Of a stretch of DNA of 55,930 nucleotides, positions 12,221 through 22,891 are shown one piece after another. The notes beneath the pieces are model-generated. The model was not told the DNA's origin, made no database searches, and worked only from the letters and a program-made list of their open reading frames with translations. Made by a program: the position numbers and the translations under genes. This DNA comes from Spongospora subterranea f. sp. subterranea (lineage: Eukaryota > Endomyxa: Phytomyxea > Phytomyxea > Plasmodiophorida). The DNA lies in contig JAUGWO010000179.1 of the NCBI GenBank assembly GCA_049724395.1, forward strand, positions 1 through 55,930, read 5' to 3'. Each line of letters starts with the position of its first letter. Positions within the stretch are counted from its first letter, which is position 1.

Positions 12221-14769
12221 CAGTACGGGACACCTTAACTCGACAATTGTTTCAAATCGATTTTGTAAAAAATGCGTACGCACTTTGTATTATTGCTCGC
12301 AGTTTTTATCTGCGCACAGAAAATGACATCAAAATCAATCAAGTTGCGCAATTAGTGATTCTGGTAGACTGCGGTGGCGTTTGTACTTCTTGACGGCGTA
12401 TTCTGCTTGTCGGACAGAGAGCCTGTTCCCAGAAGCGTCAACTATTCGGTAAGCGTCCATATATCGATAACACTTTCGGGCGAAGCGCCGAATTTGTCCT
12501 AGAGGAACCTGCTTCAACGCCTTCGGTACAACAATCTGCAAATCTTTCCAAGAGTACGTGCAGTTGCGTCGAGTGTAACTCTTGGCCGCAGCCCAATACA
12601 TCTCGATAAAGTTAAACTCACAATGAAATTTCGGGTAGAAGTCAACTATTCCGTCATTTTGTTCGACTGTTTCGACGATCCATTCTTTTTGCGCCCGAAA
12701 ATCCGGTTGTTGCTCAAGAACTGATTTGGCTGAGTCTTTCGATAAGTAGTTTTCCCACAAGCCACGTTCTTGCAAAATGGTTCTCAACCCTTTCTGGACT
12801 CCCGCATTCGTCTGCATCATCTGTTCAACTCGTTGTCCCTGTTTCATGAACCATCCTGGACGCTGCAGTTTTACGTTCTTTCCGCCATCATTCAGGTTCA
12901 GAACTTTAGCATTTAGAGCGTCAGGCGGCAATGCTCGGTGGTTCTGGGAGTTATCGAACATTAGCAGCATTTTGCTTTTTGGATGCAAAATTCGGAAAAT
13001 CGGAATTGCTCGTTCTTGGATCTGTTTGACCAGGTCTTGGTTTGTCCAGAAGCCGTCCGCGTTCTTACCTGGCTTGATGATAACCACAGTTTCAGTAGGA
13101 ACTAGGGGATTTTCTGCTTGATCATTGCCTGTCAGTTTCATCGGTCCATGACATTCACAGATGAACTCCGACACCATAATGCTCCTTCCTTCACCCTTGG
13201 GTCGAATTGGTCGGTTATCCTGATCAAACCAAATTGTGCGTTTTCCCTCATGAGCGCTAAAACAAGATTCGTCGTGCGTCACCAGAACAATTCTGCGCTC
13301 GTCATTTTCAAGTTGCGGTTCAATTACCGTCAACATATCCTCGCCGATATACTTTGGAATTCGACGATCATAAATTGCCATTCGATCGAGGAAAGCTTCC
13401 CTGTACTGAACTACGTCGTTTCGTTCGTGCCCATCATGATACAATCCTTTTTTCAATTCTCGATATTGATAACCCAGAAATTTGAGCCAGCGAAGGCACG
13501 TTTTCTCTGATATGGCAATGGGGTTGCAAAGATTCAGATCAATGTGCAACTGCGTGTTGATCCATCGAGAAAACGTCAAACCCGATATTGCATCGTTTTT
13601 TGTAGACCTGAGCCAAGACCGGCATCTGCTCGCAATGTCCTCATCCAAAATTAGCGAAGTATACTTGATGTGGCACCCTTGCTTGCGTTCAGGCAAAGTT
13701 TGATGTTTCAAAAAGTACTCTGCCCAGTGTCGAATATTTCTGGCGTGATGTTGAAGTCCTTTAATACGAAAGAAAGATTTCGCAACGGTTAAGGATGCAG
13801 ACATCTTCTTACCGGCATCCATGCTCAACATAAAATATTGCTCGATGCTCAAGTATCGCAGCGTATCGTATTTAGATACTCCAAGGAGTCGTCGTTCAAC
13901 ACATCTGTTTGCCGTTATGCCAGTAAACTGAGATATGATTTTTAGGGCCTTTTCAGGGGTGATAGATGCAGGTTCTGATGCAGGTTCTTCAGGAACGGTA
14001 TTTATGATGCTCGTTGGGGCAAAGTAGTCAGTAATTTTACGAGCGGTCTTGAATATTTTTTCCTTTTCTTCCACTTCTTTTTGTTTGCGCCAAAGTGTTG
14101 TCCTGCTATCTCCGGTATAAACTGCTCGAAGATGTGACCCAGCACCAGCCTTCCACTGTAAGAGCGTTGCTGTGGACTTCAAGATCTGTTCTTCAATCAT
14201 GTTGTCATCCTCACTATTCAATAAGTAATCGTCGTCGGACATATCAACACTATCGTCTTCGAGACGCGGATACGAATCATCTGCTTCGTCCGTTGGGGAT
14301 GGAGAAACTACGATCGCGTTCCTGTGTTGTCGACATCGTTTGAGGTGTCGTTTTTGTTTCGATGATTGTGGCATATTTGTGTTAATACAACACAAGGATG
14401 GAATAATCAAGTGATTGGGTCGACGGCAACTTGCCCCGGACGACTGACGCGGTTCACAAAAAAATCCGCAAATATTATTTTGCGTGACAGACGCTACAAA
14501 TATTGCGAACCGGGTTGCGCGCACTTTTGAAGTAATTATTGTTTTTCCCCTGCCAAGTTTCAAAAAGGTCTTCTACCACTTAGTATTCGACCTTAGATAA
14601 CTCAGTCAATAATAGCTCAATAAAAAATCTAACTCTATTTCTATTTGCTTCTCGACGAGATTTACCCGAAAATAGAGCTGCTTTTCATTCTGCAATTGAT
14701 GTGTCTTTGGCCATTACAAAACTCCGCGAGCCCCATACAAACATTGTCGAGTTAAGGTGTCCCGTACTG
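12221..14769 (-). mobile_element. Tc1/mariner-like (IS630 fold) DNA transposon with 27-bp TIRs, apparently intact
   Basis: Perfect terminal inverted repeats of 27 bp (12221-12247 and 14743-14769) begin CAGTACGGGACACC. A TA dinucleotide flanks both ends (12219-12220 and 14770-14771), which is the expected target-site duplication of Tc1/mariner-type elements. The 2549-bp element holds one long open transposase frame and nothing else. Perfect TIRs plus an unbroken frame indicate a young, potentially autonomous copy. Confidence 0.9.
12335..14374 (-). CDS. DDE transposase of the Tc1/mariner-like element
   Basis: The preferred start is ATG 14374 (about 679 residues, beginning MPQSSKQK), because the related copy at 50.7 kb starts with a similar basic segment. 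The frame also extends upstream to 14563. After a basic and then acidic N-terminus comes a conserved AGAGSHLRAVYTGDS block, then KITDYFAP, a helix-turn-helix-like middle and the DDE core. The core shows D in VTHDESCF (about 13275), D in LLMFDNSQNH (about 12953) and E in FHCEFNFIEMYW (about 12605), the DE / DN..H / NxIExxW pattern of the IS630-Tc1-mariner superfamily. The protein is much longer than classical Tc1 (about 340 residues) because of its N-terminal extension. No introns are apparent and the frame is unbroken. It is expected to bind the TIRs and catalyse cut-and-paste transposition. Confidence 0.88.
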   Translation of the reverse strand: MPQSSKQKRHLKRCRQHRNAIVVSPSPTDEADDSYPRLEDDSVDMSDDDYLLNSEDDNMIEEQILKSTATLLQWKAGAGSHLRAVYTGDSRTTLWRKQKEVEEKEKIFKTARKITDYFAPTSIINTVPEEPASEPASITPEKALKIISQFTGITANRCVERRLLGVSKYDTLRYLSIEQYFMLSMDAGKKMSASLTVAKSFFRIKGLQHHARNIRHWAEYFLKHQTLPERKQGCHIKYTSLILDEDIASRCRSWLRSTKNDAISGLTFSRWINTQLHIDLNLCNPIAISEKTCLRWLKFLGYQYRELKKGLYHDGHERNDVVQYREAFLDRMAIYDRRIPKYIGEDMLTVIEPQLENDERRIVLVTHDESCFSAHEGKRTIWFDQDNRPIRPKGEGRSIMVSEFICECHGPMKLTGNDQAENPLVPTETVVIIKPGKNADGFWTNQDLVKQIQERAIPIFRILHPKSKMLLMFDNSQNHRALPPDALNAKVLNLNDGGKNVKLQRPGWFMKQGQRVEQMMQTNAGVQKGLRTILQERGLWENYLSKDSAKSVLEQQPDFRAQKEWIVETVEQNDGIVDFYPKFHCEFNFIEMYWAAAKSYTRRNCTYSWKDLQIVVPKALKQVPLGQIRRFARKCYRYMDAYRIVDASGNRLSVRQAEYAVKKYKRHRSLPESLIAQLD

Positions 14770-14799
14770 TATACAGACTGTACTCTAACTGTGAATGAT

Positions 14800-15650
14800 G
14801 ATACCGTGAATCCCGGAGGCAAACAGTAACAAAGTCAAGAAACCTGAAATTCGCACATGCTGTCTGACCAGGATTTTGGAGTTGGAAGCAGATTTTTCAT
14901 CAGAAAAATCCGCTCTTGAACAACTTTTCGTAGGACGTGGACATCTATGTACATTCCTGCCAAAATTCAATTGTGAGTTGAACCCTATAGAGATGGCATG
15001 GGGAAGGGCAAAGTTGATTTGTCGCGACAATGCGAGTATTCGTTTCCCAGCTTACGCAAAAGGGTGCCAGCGAATTGCCAGCCGAAACCATTTGCGGACA
15101 AAGGCTATTGGAATTTCATCCAGTATCTGTGGCACCCTTTTGCGTAAGCTGGGAAACGAATAATCGCATCGTCGCGACAAATCAACTTTGCCCTTCCCCA
15201 TGGCATCTCTATGGGGTTCAACTCACAATTGAATTTTGGCAGCTGGAATGTACATAGATGTCCACGTCCTACGAAAAGTTGTTTAAGAGCGGATTTTTCT
15301 GATGAAAAATCTGCTTCCAACTCAAAATCCTGGTCAGACAGCATGTACGAATTTCAGGATTCTTGACTCTGTTAATTTTGCAGTCTTCACAAATGCCAAT
15401 GCATTTGCCATATTCTGGGAGAAGCCCCGTTCCAGTACAACATCCCTTTCGCTTGTCCCGCAAAATGTGGATGGTCGTTCAGGAAAACCATTGATTGTGG
15501 AACAGGAGTTGGGTCAATCTGATTTCGCTTAATGTATACAGTAGATGATTAGTTCATGGCCACTTCGATGATAAATATTTCTAACCTGCTGAACGGGAAT
15601 GAAGAAAGTATGAAAGGCCGTTTGCCTCCGGGATTCACGTTCATGCGAGA
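14800..15650. repeat. Palindrome made of two inverted copies of a transposase 3' end
   Basis: 14859-15073 reappears as its reverse complement at about 15133-15345, with few mismatches and a short centre. Outside it, 14805-14824 (GTGAATCCCGGAGGCAAAC) is mirrored at 15626-15645, with about 240 bp present only in the right arm. Both arms encode the end of a transposase containing KFNCELNPIE.WGRAK. The structure is a roughly 0.85-kb inverted duplication with a one-sided deletion. Confidence 0.85.
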
Positions 15651-17242
15651 CACTACGAGAGCATATGCTTGATGATTGCTGGAGCAATCAAAATGGCACA
15701 CATTATCTCGCCAGGATATGCGATTTCGAATAAGTCCAAGGTGTGTTTACATTGTGCAAGCAACTGCTCACAATCCCACCAGGCGTCTGCATTTTGTGCC
15801 TGGGCATATTATCACACGACTTCGAAGATTTTGGGGCAGCAACCCACTCTCGCAGCTTTGCAATTTGGTCTGCTGTTGAAACTTTTTCCATGTTTAAAAA
15901 TCCACATGACTCAAACATGAAATCAGAAACATAGAGACAGCGACCGAGCCCTTTCTTAGGCAATTCTTGATCGTCATCTCGACCATTAGGAGTATCACTA
16001 ATATCATTCGCGTAGAATATGCTCTCATCGTGATATGCCACGCGTATGGGCACAGCATTACAATCCTCAGGCGGAATAGCAACATCCATTCCATCACCAA
16101 TGTAGACAGTACGACGCGGATCGATGGAGTACAACAAAGGCAGGAACGTCTTACGTAAATATAACTGAACATTTTCACGATCTTGCCCATCGTAATACAC
16201 ACCTTTTTTCCGTATCTGCTTTTTGAATCCCAGTTGGGTCATCCATGTTCGAACTGTTTTCAAAGAGACCAGAAAACCCGTTGACAGTCAAATAGGAATC
16301 CAGCCATTCCTTGAATTGCACAGGATTTGTTCGACGACGAGAATCAAGTGCATTGAGGCAGTCCTGTCTAACAAAGCTTATATTAATGATGCGATCCTTT
16401 TTTGGATGATTTCCGATACGAGAAAGAAAAAGTTCTCCTGTGCGCTTATAAGCAGCGGCAAGGTATCGAAGACGCCTGGCGCAATACTTGCCTGAACAAA
16501 TTTTATCACATGACAAAACTTGAGGGAAATATAGCGATCAGATACCTCTTCCGAAAAAAGTTCGTGCAATTGTCAAGAATGTTTTGATGTTTGCCGATGT
16601 TCCTGTGAAAGTTTTCTGAAAATATTTCTCAAAAAAGCCATAACACTTGAGTATCAGTGTTTGGGAGTCTTTTAAACTTGAATAAATCTTGCCGAATAGT
16701 TGCAATGATATCGTTGTCTTGGGAAGTTGATGGCGACTGATATACCGAAAATGGTACTCCTTCACTGCTTTCGGATTCGCTATAGGTGCAATAAGCAGTG
16801 TTATCGAGTATATCGGATCCTGTCGCAAACGATTGACTGTTGTGCTCGTTATCATCGATATTTAGTCGACCTGCTGGTTTGAAGTACTCAAGAATCGAGT
16901 GATTCAAGGAAAAATTCTTTCGCCGTTCAGCTTCTCTTCTGCGAACTGAGCGTTCACTGTTTCCTGTGTATCTCTTTTCAAAACAATTTGGCCCAATGGT
17001 CGAATAGCAGGTCGGCCCACTTCTTCATGCTCATTTCCCTTGTCTGTTTCATCGCTTGTAGTTTCGGTCAAACTGCTTTGGCTGCTACCCTCACTCGCAG
17101 AGGTATGGGAATCTGAACTGCACAGATCTTCCACGAGATGCATTGACTCATGTTCTAGGTTCGTTTCAACAAGCAAGTTTCCTTGTCTTCGTCTTGCAGC
17201 CACTGCAGCAGCTGTACGTTTTCGACTTCGTAAGCGGGGCAT
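15105..17242 (-). mobile_element. Decayed Tc1/mariner-like transposase gene, second subfamily
   Basis: A diverged relative of the transposase at 12.3-14.4 kb is readable in several minus-strand frames. The N-terminus begins MPRLRSRKRTAAAVAARR (ATG about 17242). An acidic Ser/Thr-rich stretch follows, then SILEYFKPAG (about 16900), the equivalent of KITDYFAP. KKGVYYDGQDRENV (about 16210) and the first catalytic block AYHDESIFYAND (about 16030) come next, then a Cys-rich insert (about 15450-15380), and finally the E block CELNPIEMPWGRAK (about 15220-15180). At least four frame changes separate these pieces and part of the middle, including the DN..H region, is missing. No TIRs were recognised. 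Confidence 0.75.
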
Positions 17243-17289
17243 CACAAGCAAACCGCTCTCCGCAGGAATGTTCGGTAGGTAAACTCCGA

Positions 17290-18114
17290 GGAAGTGGTTA
17301 TAATCGTTTGGTGCACAAACTCTATATAACAGAAAGAAAATTTCATTCCCTACTCAACAAGCTGTTTGACGGCTCAAAAACAGCAACGACAATGGTCGTC
17401 CTCAGACTATTCCAAATCCTGCACAAACTCACTTGGACATGACGGTATATTAAAGCATTTAATACCCAGCGAAGCAGATGTTCAATACACTAAAATTAAC
17501 AATTTCTGGAAGACTGTCGAACCACATGCCATTAATTATCAGCACACGTACAAGTTATTGACAATGAACCTCCGTTCATTTCGCCGAGAATATCAATGTT
17601 CCGGTAAGGCCACCCAGGAAAAGAGGCAGGGGTGCAGACGATGTCACTAGGTATTGAACTGTTAACAAGCTAAGTTGTCCTTCTTTGAGGTACTGTAATT
17701 GACTTTGAGTAGATCAGCGTTGATTCTTGGTAAATGTTCTGGCCTGTATCAAGGCTGGTGCAAGTCCAAACAATAATCATCGTGTTGGAAGCTCTTGATG
17801 CCCTTAAAATGCCCCAACATGATCAAAATCAGAGAATACATGCATTGATTCAGAAAAACCGTTTTTGCAATTTTGTAAGTATTTGAGATTAGTCACTGCA
17901 CTTGAGAGAGTAAACAATGCTCAGCATTAAATCAAGAAACGAACCACAGTGACAAACACTCAATTGATTTTGAGCCGCATCAATTAAGAATGTCGTTAGT
18001 CCTCGGTTTCGATGTACAATATTCTCTGTTTACCCAGACGAACACTACACCGTTCATCGTAATTAGTGTGTATTACAGTAATTGCGTTTGTGTGATTTTG
18101 GGTAACTCCACAGT
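17290..18114. other. Non-coding stretch before the minisatellite
   Basis: Short plus-strand frames (up to about 95 codons near 17366-17650) show no recognisable motif and no codon-like pattern. I see no gene, RNA or repeat here. Confidence 0.4.
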
Positions 18115-19278
18115 TAATAGTGTGTAACACACTAATTGGGAATACACACTAATTATAGGGTGGTACGAATAGTGTGTAACACACTAATTGGGAATACACA
18201 CTAATTATAGGGTGGTACGAATAGTGTGTAACACACTAATTGGGAATACACACTAATTATAGGGTGGTACGAATAGTGTGTAACACACTAATTGGGAATA
18301 CACACTAATTATAGGGTGGTACGGTTACACTATTCGGGAATACACACTAATTATAGGGTGGTACGAATAGTGTGTAACACACTAATTGGGAATACACACT
18401 AATTATAGGGTGGTACGAATAGTGTGTAACACACTATTCGGGAATACACACTAATTATAGGGTGGTACGAATAGTGTGTAACACACTAATTGGGAATACA
18501 CACTAATTATAGGGTGGTACGAATAGTGTGTAACACACTAATTGATAGGGGAATACACACTAATTATAGGGTGGTACGAATAGTGTGTAACACACTATTC
18601 GGGAATACACACTAATTATAGGGTGGTACGAATAGTGTGTAACACACTAATTGGGAATACACACTAATTATAGGGTGGTACGAATAGTGTGTAACACACT
18701 ATTCGGGAATACACACTAATTATAGGGTGGATAGTGTGTACCACACTATTCGGGAATACACACTAATTATAGGGTGGTACGAATAGTGTGTACCACACTA
18801 TTCGGGAATACACACTATGGTACGAATAGTGTGTAACACACTATTCGGGAATACACACTAATTATAGGGTGGTACGAATAGTGTGTAACACACTATTCGG
18901 GAATACACACTAATTATAGGGTGGTACGAATAGTGTGTAACACACTAATTGGGAATACACACTAATTATAGGGTGGTACGAATAGTGTGTAACACACTAT
19001 TCGGGAATACACACTAATTATAGGGTGGTACGAATAGTGTGTAACACACTATTCGGGAATACACACTAATTATAGGGTGGTACGGGTGGTACGAATAGTG
19101 TGTACCACACTATTCGGGAATGGTACGAATAGTGTGTAACACACTATTCGGGAATACACACTAATTATAGGGTGGTACGAATAGTGTGTACCACACTAAT
19201 TGGGAATACACACTAATTATAGGGTGGTACGAATAGTGTGTAACACACTATTCGGGAATACACACTAATTAGAGGGTG
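18115..19278. repeat. Minisatellite, 52-bp unit, about 23 copies
   Basis: The array is a head-to-tail repeat of a 52-bp unit built from GGTACGAATAGTGTGT, AACACACT, a variable joint, GGGAATACACAC and TAATTATAGGGT. Each full unit contains the inverted pair AGTGTGT/ACACACT, which can form a hairpin. Two unit types alternate irregularly, one with CACTAATTGGG and one with CACTATTCGGG at the joint. A rarer variant reads GTGTGTACCACACT. Several units are shortened (near 18315, 18730, 18810 and 19085). There is no open reading frame of note. Confidence 0.95.
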
Positions 19279-19463
19279 AACTCCAGTCGCAGTGTTGACA
19301 GGCAATACTATAGATATCCTATATGATGTCAAGGCATGGTCGAACGATCTTCATGCCATCATCGTCAAACAACACAACCGCTTCGGTGGCGAGGGATTTC
19401 CACCGCACACAATTTACCTCGAACATATTTCTGTTTAATTGAGTAGCGACGTGCAGAGAGGTA

Positions 19464-20270
19464 CTACGGCTGAATGGCAGCGGGTGCGACGCCGGGCAAT
19501 GCAACCGCCTCGCCATCAAAGTGGTTTTTGTGTTTGACGATTATATCCTGAAGCTCAGGCGTTAGCTGCTTAACGTGCCAGAAGCCAGTTACGTCTAGAG
19601 ATAGGCCGCATCGGATTCATTGCTTTCCGAGCGTACGTCAATCCGTTGCTGTCGCGCATGGAGTTCACAGCGCGGACGCAGTCGGCGGCCAGCTGGAGAA
19701 AATACGCTTAGCCTGGATTCCGGAGCTTTCCCGACCAGTTCCCGCCAGCTCTGACGGTGTTCGACCACTCGTCGCCTTGGATGAGTTCGAATTTTTTCAA
19801 ATCCCATCGACGGGTCCATTCGTCTTTGTTTTCAGAAATTACAAACGAATCGGCGGGCTGAACCAAATCAGTCGCGCACGGCGGAAAATAGTGGATGGCC
19901 GTGTTGGTTTCAGCCAGAGCACCGTCAAGCTCTTGAGAGGCATTGTGCCCGCCGCAGTTATCAACCCATAAATGTATCTCCTCTCGGCGGGGATCGAGCG
20001 GGTAGGCGCGACGCTCTTTCATATACAACGGGAATACCTGTACCAATGTCATCTGCGGTTCACACTCCCGGCCAAAAAAATAGATCTTACGAGCTTATCA
20101 TTCCAGGCTTTAGGACCGGTACGATATGAGGCACCTGGTATGGAATCAGGGAAGCCATTTATCGGGTACTTCCTGTTCTTATTCATGAATATCATCATCG
20201 GTGCCACGATATGGGCTTGGGGACCACCCGTGATAGTCACCATCATCGTCATTGATTCTCCACCCGTCAA
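19464..20270 (-). mobile_element. Pogo-like (DDE_1) transposase remnant, 5' truncated
   Basis: The C-terminal half of a pogo/Tigger-type DDE_1 transposase, minus strand. TGGESMTMMVTITGGPQAHI (about 20265-20205) and NRKYPINGFPDSIPG (about 20185-20140) are typical of the family. The catalytic region LWVDNCGGHN (second D, about 19965) and PPCATDLVQPADSFVI (third D, about 19870) follows, then AADCVRAVNSMRDSNGLTYARKA and a terminal segment ending at TAG 19464. Frame changes occur near 20085, in a run of seven A, and near 19720. The N-terminal helix-turn-helix part and the first catalytic D are absent. It is inactive. Confidence 0.8.
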
Positions 20271-20290
20271 ACCGAACCTACTGGTGCACT

Positions 20291-21704
20291 AGTCAAGAGT
20301 TGCTCGAACTCTCATTCAGTTTGAGGGACTCAGAGGATGCTATTTGGGCAATGATATGGTGATGAGATTCCTTGCAACTCTCGTGACTCCCAACACGAGC
20401 ATTGTTAAGGATTTCACTACTTTCGCGTCCATATGATGTTGCAGGATGGGCAATGTATGACAAATACAGGAAATAACATCATTCGGCTAGCGATGTTGTT
20501 CACTCGGTTTGAACAGTCAGGGTTTGACAGAAAAGGGTTGAGGTCGCTGAAACTATCGCCATCAGCAGAATAAATGATGATATAACCCCTTGTACGTTCT
20601 CTTGTCAGGACGCACCATATCAAGCCAGCTCGGACAATGTACCGGCAAGGTCCCGATCGTCCAATTCTCGTCCAAATTTTCTCGCAACCGAATGAAGAAC
20701 GTCCTGATCTCTCTCTCTCTCCCCAGAAGATGTCCAAACCTGCTGAGCTCTATTGAACCTGCTTGTATATTTCCAGCTACAGCATTGAACTAAGTGAGAC
20801 GTTGCTGGCCGAGGTTTGGTATGATCTGCTTCGGTTTCGGTGAAAGACGATCAGTAAGAGCGATGATGATGGTTGGCGCCACAATCAGAATGTGGACCTA
20901 GAACAAGCAGTAAACGGAGGGGCTCTTCTCATCCTCTGGCGTTGTTCGAACCGTTTCGATACAAAACGATTCACCGAAAACAGGGTCAGATGAAAAACAA
21001 AAAAATCGCATTCTCGCGGCCCAGGAATACCAACCAGTTATGTTTGTGTGTGCATTGGCAGCCCCAAATACAACTCCTTCGTTATTCTGAGCTGGTTCAT
21101 AATAAGATTGGCGGGCGGTGCACTGAAATTATCAGCTGCACTCATATCGATGAGGGAAACCCGTTTCGATGCCCTGAGAAACTGATGAGCGCTGCCGAAT
21201 ATGATCAAAAAACCCGTCAAGGCTGTGGCTCAACGAATACAACAAGTGATAATAAGACGGTGCACAAATTGCACTTTTCAGCCAAAATCCGAGAAAATGC
21301 CCAACTTGTTCTATGGGTGAGCTCGATAAATTCGAAAAGCGTCAGGATGTCGTTATCGAACCCGGAAACCATCTCAGTAATCATCATCTTATGTTCTTTC
21401 GAAATCCTCTGGGTCTGAACGAATTCAACGGTAGGTGAATAACAGGTATTAACTCTGTCTGTATCACACCAGAGTTTGTTGTTGCTCATTGCGAACCCCA
21501 TTGTCTCACCAACGCCGTCTCCTCTCCCATACCATCTGTGCCTCGACTTGCGATTTTACTGGAACTGTTTAGAAGATGTTCATTGCGGCAGTGACTGAAT
21601 CAACTTGCTGTTTGCGGGTCAGCCGTATCCGTCATCGCCATTCTGTTTAATTGGCCACAGTAACTCACAACCAGATATTTTTAAAACTCTCTATCGTGTT
21701 TATT
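20291..21704. other. Stretch with no confident gene
   Basis: Both strands hold medium frames. The most protein-like are minus-strand 21501-21217 and 21220-21038, which could be exons of one gene, but I could not join them with consistent splice sites and recognise no motif. 20720-20735 contains a short CT-rich run. I make no functional call. Confidence 0.3.
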
Positions 21705-22168
21705 TCAGACCTCCCCTCCCCATGGTCGTCGATTTGATTTCCTTCGAAAGAAGAACATAACACCTAATCCTGTAAGAGTTACAACGACCACAACCGCAAT
21801 GAGAATCGCATTGATGGAGAAGGAACCACAACTGTTGGCTGTGCTACAGGGGATCGATTCAAAACATGGCGCTTCTGTGTCATCGATTGATCCAATGAAA
21901 TCTGATACAGGGAGCTCATCCTCGTGGTCGGATTGTGTTTCGATGGCTGTCGCCGTTCGCTCGGTAGAACCTGATGGAATGATGAATGGTGTCGTCAGGG
22001 AATTCTGTTTTGTGGTGCAGACCGACCGTGTTCGCCAATCGCAATGGGGTTCTGTGGAATACCGTTGGAGGGAAGAAATTTACCACTCTTGGTGGATTCG
22101 CTAGATATTCGATCAGAACCGACCAGGGCGATAGACGATACCAGAACGACGAGCAATAATCGCATCAT
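21705..22168 (-). CDS. Small type I membrane protein, two exons
   Basis: Exons 22168-22084 and 21970-21705, with a GT-AG intron of 113 bp in phase 1, give a 116-residue protein. It opens with an N-terminal signal peptide (MMRLLLVVLVSSIALVGS). A short acidic, Ser/Thr-rich extracellular part with three cysteines close together (CFESIPCSTANSC) follows. A membrane-spanning segment (INAILIAVVVVVTLTGLGVM) leads to a basic cytoplasmic tail (FFRRKSNRR). I do not recognise the family. The order of signal peptide, short ectodomain, membrane span and basic tail is shared with the gene at 44288. The intron was chosen because it alone connects the signal peptide frame to the membrane-segment frame. The next gene in the same orientation starts about 3.1 kb upstream and ends at 22892. 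Confidence 0.62.
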
Positions 22169-22891
22169 TGAGATGAAAACAGATTGGATATTAATGTGAT
22201 AATAACAATATGATGAAAAACACCAATCAACGCCATTCCCCATTTTGCAGCTAAAAGCAGGCAGGAATGAGTCATTCCGACGGAATGAACAACTTGATTC
22301 GTTGACTGATTAGGGAGAGTTATGGGCGATAAGTTGTGATCGAACCAATGTGCTCTCGACATCCCCCGATTAGTTCATTCGACGCTTTGCAGTAAAGTAG
22401 GGACTTTGAATGTGAATCTGAAGTTCGTAAGAGCATCACCCTTTTTGAGACGAATCATGTTTTGTGGAAAAAGGGTTTCTGTGCTGTAAACACGTTTAAC
22501 TGTTAACGGCACGGGTTTAGCTGGTTGAGATTATATTCATGACATGATCGTTCGGGAATTTCCCTAGTGGGATCAGATTGAAGTTTGTAGCAGATTGCAA
22601 TCGATCATCATTGCAAACAATGAAACTACAGCCAAAACCCAATGGCGGAACTGTACGAGAATCATTCAAATCTCCTGGATTTACGCTCTTGCTTCAGAAA
22701 GGCCCTGTAATAATTCCTATGCTTGATAAACAATAATGGAACCGAAACTCCTCCAATCGTGGACACAATTTTCTTCAACATCTATTCTTGTGCAATTGGA
22801 GTCATGAAAAAGTTGAATGTTTACCATGACGAACGAAGTGGAGTGCTATCAACTGCGAAATACTATAATATTTATTAGCTTTTCCTGACGA
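22169..22891. other. Intergenic region
   Basis: The upstream region of the small membrane protein gene and downstream region of the coiled-coil gene, both minus strand. No recognisable gene, RNA or repeat. Confidence 0.4.

Noticed and set aside
14785-15532. Several short genes on both strands around 15 kb
   Set aside because: They are the two arms of one palindrome containing a transposase end and its antisense frames.
18115-19278. CRISPR array
   Set aside because: There are no unique spacers. The whole 52-bp unit repeats, the context is eukaryotic and no cas genes are present.
20702-20735. CT-rich microsatellite as a regulatory element
   Set aside because: It is only a handful of CT repeats and no gene start is nearby.
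21038-21501. Possible two-exon minus-strand gene
   Set aside because: Frames are suggestive but no consistent GT-AG pair preserves the frame, and there is no motif.
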